Origin: Methylobacterium tardum
GTDB lineage: Bacteria; Pseudomonadota; Alphaproteobacteria; Rhizobiales; Beijerinckiaceae
Reading direction: 5' to 3'
Assembly: GCF_023546765.1 (NCBI RefSeq)
Contig: NZ_CP097484.1
Location: 5,566,501-5,630,500 of the forward strand
DNA: 64,000 bases
Shown piece by piece: positions 61,721 to 64,000 of this stretch (position 1 is its first letter; every line of letters begins with the position of its first letter). The position numbers were made by a program, and so were the translations under genes. The notes beneath the pieces are model-generated. The model did not search any database. It had not been told where the DNA came from and worked only from the letters and a program-made list of their open reading frames with translations.

Positions 61721-62244
61721 CCGGCAGCGCTCGCCGCGTGGGGCCCAGCCGTAGCGCCGCGCCATGTTGGTGGCCGCCGCCAACTCGTCCAAGAACACCA
61801 GCCGGTCCGGATCGAGCTCGGGCTGCGCCTCGAACCACGCCTCGCGCGCCGCTCTTACGTCGTCACGCTCCTGCTCAGCTGCGAACGTCGCCCCCTTTTC
61901 CAGCTGATCGCGTGTCGCTGGAAGAAGCGCGACAGGCCGCTTGTGCTGGTCTGGACGCCCTGCTCAGCCAGTCGGTCGCGCAGTTCGCGCAGGAAGAGAC
62001 GCGGCTCCTGCTGGGAGGTCGCCAGGATCAGTGCGGCATGCGCCTCGATGCGCTTCGAGGTGTGATCGCCGCCCATCGGCTTTGGCGCGACATGGCCCTC
62101 TTGGTGGGCGCGCTGCGACCAGCGGCTGGCGCTGGACACGCTGACCCGGAAGCGAGCTGCGGCGCGGTGGCACGAGGCCCCTGCCGCCACGGCAGCCACG
62201 ACACGCTCGCGTAAGTCGACGGACAAAGGTGAAGGCATGGGCAT
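61721..62244 (-). pseudogene. IS630-family transposase fragment
   Basis: The first part (MPMPSPLSVDLRERVVAAVA, 'AGASCHRAAARFRVSVSSAS') is the helix-turn-helix of IS630-family transposases. After 'HAISWKRG' at the 'ccccctttt' tract (61891-61899) the frame changes; the catalytic part 'VRAAREAWFEAQPELDPDRL' and 'VFLDELAAATNMARRYGWAP' continues -1. Some IS630 elements use a programmed shift, so this may be natural. The gene stops at about 61721, where ISL3 begins, and lacks its C-terminal catalytic portion. Confidence 0.78.
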
Positions 62245-62303
62245 GCTCCTTCACCCAATAACGCGCCACCCGCTCACCCGTCGCAAGCGGCCCGGGACCG
62301 GCT

Positions 62304-62513
62304 CTAGATGTTTGGACCCGGCATTTGGTGGATCGGGTTTAACCTGAAGCGGACGGGCACAGCGGACCATGCCTTGCAGATAGCTTCGTAGGGCGTGAGG
62401 CCGCGCAGGGTCTTCACACGGCGTGCGAAGCTGGCGCTGACGAAGTCAGCCAAGTGAGCGCAGAGCTGTGCGTCGCTGCCTCGAGGCGCACCCACGAAGC
62501 TTTCGCGAAACAA
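62304..62513 (-). pseudogene. IS481-like transposase C-terminal remnant
   Basis: Residues from about 22 of this frame, 'ADFVSASFARRVKTLRGLTP' and 'YEAICKAWSAVPVRFRLNPI', then 'HQMPGPNI', match the C-terminal end of IS481-family transposases, where 'fa.rlktL.GlTPYe.icK.W...p..F..nPiH..pGlNt' is usual. The rest of the transposase is missing. An IS relic. Confidence 0.7.
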
Positions 62514-62834
62514 GCTTACTATGTAAACGAAACCAATCCCCAGATACTCGACTAATCACGCCACTCGAAAGACACCTGCACATTAAAACGAAGAGAGCAT
62601 TCGCCACGAAGTCGCGCCTGAACTCATTATGCGCCCAAGTCGGCTCCTGAGATAGAGAGGATACTTTCTCAAAGCGAGAGTCCCCCCTTCTCGACGCGGG
62701 CGCATGTCCCGTCAAATTTCGCAAAACCTGACCTTGCCGGAACTGCCGGAAGCCTAAGCTATCTTAAACAGCATTGCGTTGGCGCGCCGTTTGGTGGATG
62801 GTAGGCATTACTTAGATCAGGGGGAAATCGAGAT
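62514..62834. other. Lower-GC intergenic region
   Basis: About 320 bases that are clearly less GC-rich than the rest of the window. It presumably holds the promoter of the downstream exported protein. No gene seen. Confidence 0.45.
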
Positions 62835-63599
62835 ATGGTAACCCGGCGCTCGCTGTTACAGGCACCTTTGGCTGTGGCTTGTTCCTGCTGCTTATCGAGG
62901 ACGGCTGGAGCGCAAGTGCCTTCAGGAGCTTATATAAGATCACATCCTCGTCTTTGTGGAATCGAGCCGGGTTACGAAGACGAGAATTTCAAGTACGACA
63001 TGCGGCGTGTATTGCCTCGTTCCGGCTTTAGTCAATTTGATGACCATCTCGCCGAGGAAATAAACGCATTGAACACATTCTTTGTTTTCTTGAATAGTCG
63101 ATATGCACCAGAAGTATTTATTTACGACGACAGAGCTGCGCCATTCGGCGGCATAGCTCTACGGGTGGATGGAGCTCACGCGCGCATACTAATTGGACTT
63201 TCTCTCTTGATCGCCGAGCAAAAGCGCGTTGGCGAATCGTGGCCTTCGAGCGTGATCGGCGCCATGGCGCACGAATGGGCTCATGCATATCAATATCGGG
63301 CAGGTCTCGACGACAAGCTTGAACTGCACGCAGACTACATGTCGGGATGGTACATGGGCCACAAGCAACGATATGGATTAGCCATGGATATAAACGTTTT
63401 TAGTGACGCCATATATCTACGTGGGGGGAAATCGGGTCAATTCCGGGGGAGGCCGTACGGCAGCCCGGAACAACGCGTCGCTGCAATGCTCGCCGGGCGC
63501 TCTGACGGATACAGCAGAGCGTCGCTTAACACACAATTCACCTCATCTTACGTTAACGCAGCCTCAAATCGCGGGTACTCCTATGTTTCTACGCTGTAA
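62835..63599 (+). CDS. Exported putative zinc metallopeptidase
   Basis: A 254-residue protein. The N-terminus (MVTRRSLLQAPLAVACSCCL) has a twin-arginine-like pair and either a lipobox around 'AVAC' or a later cleavage after 'TAGAQ'. 'IGAMAHEWAHAYQYRAGL' provides the HExxH zinc motif, and 'LELHADYMSGWYMG' the third ligand Glu as in gluzincins. 'YGSPEQRVAAMLAG' closes the fold, much as in YpfJ-like and M48-type proteins. GGGGGAAA stands upstream of the ATG. Codon use is closer to lower-GC DNA than the core genes. Substrate unknown. The next gene starts inside this one. Confidence 0.7.
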   Translation: MVTRRSLLQAPLAVACSCCLSRTAGAQVPSGAYIRSHPRLCGIEPGYEDENFKYDMRRVLPRSGFSQFDDHLAEEINALNTFFVFLNSRYAPEVFIYDDRAAPFGGIALRVDGAHARILIGLSLLIAEQKRVGESWPSSVIGAMAHEWAHAYQYRAGLDDKLELHADYMSGWYMGHKQRYGLAMDINVFSDAIYLRGGKSGQFRGRPYGSPEQRVAAMLAGRSDGYSRASLNTQFTSSYVNAASNRGYSYVSTL

Positions 63600-64000
63600 T
63601 ACCTCGAAACTGCATCGCCAGGTCGTGGCCAGTGGTGCACTATATTTAGCTTGCCTTTGTCCGTGCATGTCAGCGGATTGTTCCTCCATAAACTCGATTA
63701 GAGCATATGCGAAGAATAGATTTGCGGAGATTTCCGGCAAGAAGCGCTTCGAGTCAAGCTCATATCGGGCGACGTCGTTCTCGATGGAAGGCGGCAAATG
63801 CCGCATCAACGAACTCTCCGAGGATGAGCCTGAATATCGATGTAGCTGGTACTTCAAAAATGCTAATGAGGGGACATCGTTTTTCCAGGATTTTCTCAGA
63901 AATCTTAGGGCTTGCAGCGACAACTCTCCTTCCGTTGATCAAAGCGGAGACTATCGATGGGCCACCTTTTCCGATGGACCTCACGAGTTCAAATTACAAA
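63583..64000 (+). CDS. Unidentified exported protein, runs off the window
   Basis: An open frame with ATG at 63583 inside the end of the metallopeptidase gene, continuing past the window (139 codons seen). After a basic N-terminus ('MFLRCNTSKLHRQ') comes 'VVASGALYLACLCPCMSADC', a possible signal or lipoprotein sequence. The mature region has 'YRATSFSMEGGKCRINELSE', 'YRCSWYFKNANEGTSFFQDF' and 'NLRACSDNSPSVDQSGDYRW', a Cys-containing beta-rich pattern with no family recognised. Overlap with the metallopeptidase suggests that they act together. A minus-strand frame of 119 residues covers the same DNA but looks less natural. Confidence 0.5.
   Translation, partial: MFLRCNTSKLHRQVVASGALYLACLCPCMSADCSSINSIRAYAKNRFAEISGKKRFESSSYRATSFSMEGGKCRINELSEDEPEYRCSWYFKNANEGTSFFQDFLRNLRACSDNSPSVDQSGDYRWATFSDGPHEFKLQ

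Noticed and set aside
61463..62065. Plus-strand 200-codon frame across the ISL3/IS630 junction
   Set aside because: It spans an insertion junction and lies antisense to two transposase fragments.
63564..63923. Minus-strand 119-codon frame at the right end
   Set aside because: The plus strand has an unbroken frame with an export signal and a coupled start in the same DNA; the minus frame has no recognisable features. It remains possible but less likely.

Overview
The window is GC-rich chromosomal DNA of an alphaproteobacterium, most likely Methylobacterium or a close relative. The assignment rests on several things: Ros/MucR-type regulators, three HWE-family histidine kinases, outer-membrane proteins that begin with an 'ADLPRRAAPPPVF' mature end, a DUF1491 protein, an alphaproteobacterial ornithine decarboxylase with a long leader, and many small alphaproteobacterial hypothetical proteins. 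There is no rRNA operon or CRISPR array. One tRNA gene was found.

Layout. 1-2.2 kb: a minus-strand operon (unidentified partial gene, GT4 glycosyltransferase, PIG-L deacetylase). 2.3-4.1 kb: an HWE kinase with a single-domain response regulator. 4.3-15.3 kb: many small stress, surface and signalling proteins (DUF892, DUF3016, MucR, PepSY-like, PAS, YagU, GAF, an Omp25-like barrel, a ribosome hibernation factor, a VOC protein). 15.3-21.1 kb: an SDR, an MFS carrier, an orphan ABC binding protein and a second HWE kinase. 21.4-24.7 kb: small proteins, a CYTH phosphatase and two coupled NUDIX hydrolases. 24.8-32.8 kb: dxs-xseB, a phosphatase, tag plus an HD hydrolase, a polysaccharide flippase and a chemoreceptor. 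33.2-40.1 kb: ornithine decarboxylase behind a roughly 480-nt leader, then a D-glutamate catabolic pair (dgcN-dgcA) and a ketopantoate-reductase-like enzyme. 40.2-48.8 kb: DUF1491, a third HWE kinase, a fasciclin protein beside an ECF sigma/anti-sigma pair, a second Omp25-like barrel and a DUF2336 protein. 49-57.2 kb: a membrane histidine kinase, a peptidoglycan-binding protein, a GNAT enzyme, a cupin, a second MucR, a thioesterase, hemF and a RecD-like helicase.

At 57.25 kb a tRNA-Ser(CGA) gene marks the edge of an integrated element. A tyrosine integrase follows it directly and is cut off by an IS21-family element. That element abuts a truncated ISL3 transposase, which abuts a truncated IS630 transposase and then an IS481 remnant. 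Beyond the insertion sequences the base composition falls, and two overlapping genes of unknown role appear: a secreted HExxH metallopeptidase and a cysteine-containing exported protein that runs off the window.

A striking window-wide feature is that nine otherwise well-conserved genes are each broken by one small frameshift, mostly a missing base in a G/C run. They include dxs, which makes an essential precursor. This looks more like residual homopolymer error in the assembly than nine real pseudogenes, and each break is given separately. Function calls come from recognised motifs and family resemblance read by eye; no database search was possible.
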